Of a DNA stretch of 13,751 bases, positions 13,401-13,751 are shown piece by piece; the first letter of the stretch is position 1, and every line of letters starts with the position of its first letter. Below the pieces are notes generated by a model that was not told the origin of the DNA, did no database searches, and worked only from the letters and a program-made list of their open reading frames with translations. Origin of the DNA: JACKBJ01 sp964549495 (lineage in GTDB: Bacteria > Chloroflexota > Anaerolineae > Epilineales > Epilineaceae). The stretch covers positions 1 to 13,751 of the forward strand of contig CAZJWJ010000119.1 in NCBI GenBank assembly GCA_964549495.1, written 5' to 3'. The translations under genes were made by a program, and so were the position numbers.

Positions 13401-13717
13401 TCGGTGAGGTCCGGCCAGAGGAGATCGGCCAGGGCCGTGCGGGCATGGGGCCGGCCATCCTCGATCGCCAGGTACACCAGCAGCGCGCGCACCTTGTTGT
13501 ACTCGAAGCCGTCGACGGGAACGCCGTCGCGTTCGATGGCGAGCGGGCCGAGCGTTGCGATGGTCAGGTGGGCCAAGGCGGGGTTCGGGCTCTCCTCACC
13601 GCCGGGTCGTCGTCGATCTGGATTGGCGGCCGGGTCACGCCTCGTGGACTCGAGCAGCGCGGCTTGGCACGAGCCTCTCGTGGACGTGGAACGGTGTCCA
13701 GTAGTTCCGATATTCAC
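10493..13717 (-). CDS. SARP/AfsR-like regulator: winged helix, BTAD, NB-ARC ATPase, TPR
   Basis: The product is up to 1074 residues. Residues about 50-140 are an OmpR-type winged helix (LTIATLGPLAIERDG, NKVRALLVYLA, NLSQALSTLRRAIGE). Residues about 148-305 are a bacterial transcriptional activator domain (RGDFLEDL, ARRMIALDPWLESGHRELM). Residues about 325-640 are an NB-ARC/STAND ATPase: P-loop GVGGVGKT (354-361), Walker B LLLVLDN (D429), TSR (462-464) and GLPLAI (519-524). Residues about 745-1000 are TPR repeats with LGD/GD..A..YE..L patterns. STAND regulators couple nucleotide-dependent switching and ligand sensing by TPRs to DNA binding and usually activate nearby genes. C163, H166, H168, C174 and C177 form a possible metal or redox site inside the BTAD region. 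The GTG at 13717 has no clear Shine-Dalgarno, and the first 47 residues are polar and unconserved in character. A TTG at 13576 (residue 48) just before the winged helix is an alternative start. The C-terminus looks complete. Single hand-counted lines are 77-80% GC. Confidence 0.9.
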   Translation of the reverse strand: MNIGTTGHRSTSTRGSCQAALLESTRRDPAANPDRRRPGGEESPNPALAHLTIATLGPLAIERDGVPVDGFEYNKVRALLVYLAIEDGRPHARTALADLLWPDLTERAARGNLSQALSTLRRAIGERGGAAPLLEADPERVRLAPGAGVDVDVARFLQEIAACDAHAHRSWRTCRLCVAGLSRAVALVRGDFLEDLEVAGAAPFDEWVMATREHLRSRAIGVLDRLVEAAEWRGAYAEAADLARRMIALDPWLESGHRELMRQLALNGEAAAALAHLETFRRRLAMDVGADPEPAIEALAVRIRDGAGPQLRRHPLPPLGAPAPPTPLVGRGAELEAVQGRLRGDAVRALTLTGVGGVGKTRLALEAATALRYDFEDGVHVVELAALDDPDFVPATVARALGVRERPGEGLQAALAAYLRDKHLLLVLDNAEHLLADGAGDGFATFAAGLLAAGPAIRLLVTSRAPLRIKAEHLHPLEPLPPAEAVALFRARARAARPEFEATSGDRAAMEAICRRLDGLPLAIELIAARAGEARPAELLADLERGLAALGDGPRDAPARQRSFEAAIDWSVDRLDAAAQRAFDHLGAFAPGGSAEAFEAVVGPRAAAVLEALGEASLVTIEAVDGERRFRVLETLRGVAEARLAKAGLEAAARRRHAAFHIALALRARDGLDGAEQAAWLDRLERDHDNLRLALAWWTNAAEDGALRLATALAPFWEVRGHPGEGRRRLADALACRPDAPAELRAPALDAAGLLAWRQGDYAAAGAHHEAALALWLEMEDDAGLARTLRRLGGVAWDLGEDETARSRYAESLAVAEASGDEAAVAAARNNLGMVAAGRGDFTEARAHYEAALAAFRALSDRSGEGNALLNLGLVADDLDDAPTMHARFAEALAAFEAIGHRSGVALVRLNRGNAALAAGDEAAAATDYEASAALYRALGDQANASYGIFGLGEVAFARGDHAAARRLAVESLTLRHAAGERRPMARNLEVIARLERLAGRGEQAARLLGAAQALREARGASTTLDAFADPDGEPAVTRALLGRRAYAAAEAEGRAMGLDAAVALARGAEGGGP

Positions 13718-13751
13718 GGGAAGACGGGCCGGCCGAGCGAGTCGATGGCGG

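Overview
The window looks like a piece of a GC-rich genome from the phylum Chloroflexota, probably a metagenomic Anaerolineae, Ardenticatenia or Caldilineae relative. This rests on recognition, not a database search. Three signs point there: secreted proteins with long Thr/Pro linkers followed by a Y/F-L-P-L motif, stacks of delta-60 and LVIVD-type propeller repeats, and a very large winged-helix/BTAD/NB-ARC/TPR regulator carrying a Cys/His cluster in its BTAD region.

Layout, left to right. Bases 1-169 hold no convincing gene but contain a strong GC-rich hairpin (113-145). A small antibiotic-biosynthesis-monooxygenase-like gene (170-463, minus) follows. Next is a secreted propeller protein built of WAVG/FDG-W repeats with a cysteine-rich tail (634-2967, minus). 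Then comes an LVIVD-repeat propeller gene that has lost its 5' end (3123-4766, minus). It abuts, head to head, the last 50 or so codons of a SnoaL-like ester cyclase gene on the plus strand (4775-4936). Both are decapitated at the same place, so about 4764-4777 is a rearrangement breakpoint or an assembly join. After roughly 350 bases without a supported gene come two plus-strand genes for secreted proteins: a tandem VWA protein with a TTG start (5383-7347) and a delta-60-repeat propeller protein ending in YLPLVMRP (7612-10446). A convergent minus-strand gene for a SARP/AfsR-like ATPase regulator fills the right end (10493-13717).

How the genes relate. Four of the six substantial genes encode (or encoded) exported or surface proteins, and they represent three unrelated propeller families plus a metal-ion-dependent-adhesion-site VWA domain. 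No enzyme system, CRISPR array, transposase, tRNA or rRNA is visible. The reasonable reading is an accessory surface-protein neighbourhood next to a large signal-integrating regulator. A direct repeat with 11-base period upstream of the delta-60 gene resembles the site architecture known for SARP-type regulators, which gives a testable but unproven link. Hand-counted single 60-base lines give about 57-65% GC on the left (ABM and LVIVD genes) and 75-80% on the right (VWA, delta-60 and regulator genes), so the window may be a composition mosaic joined near the breakpoint region.
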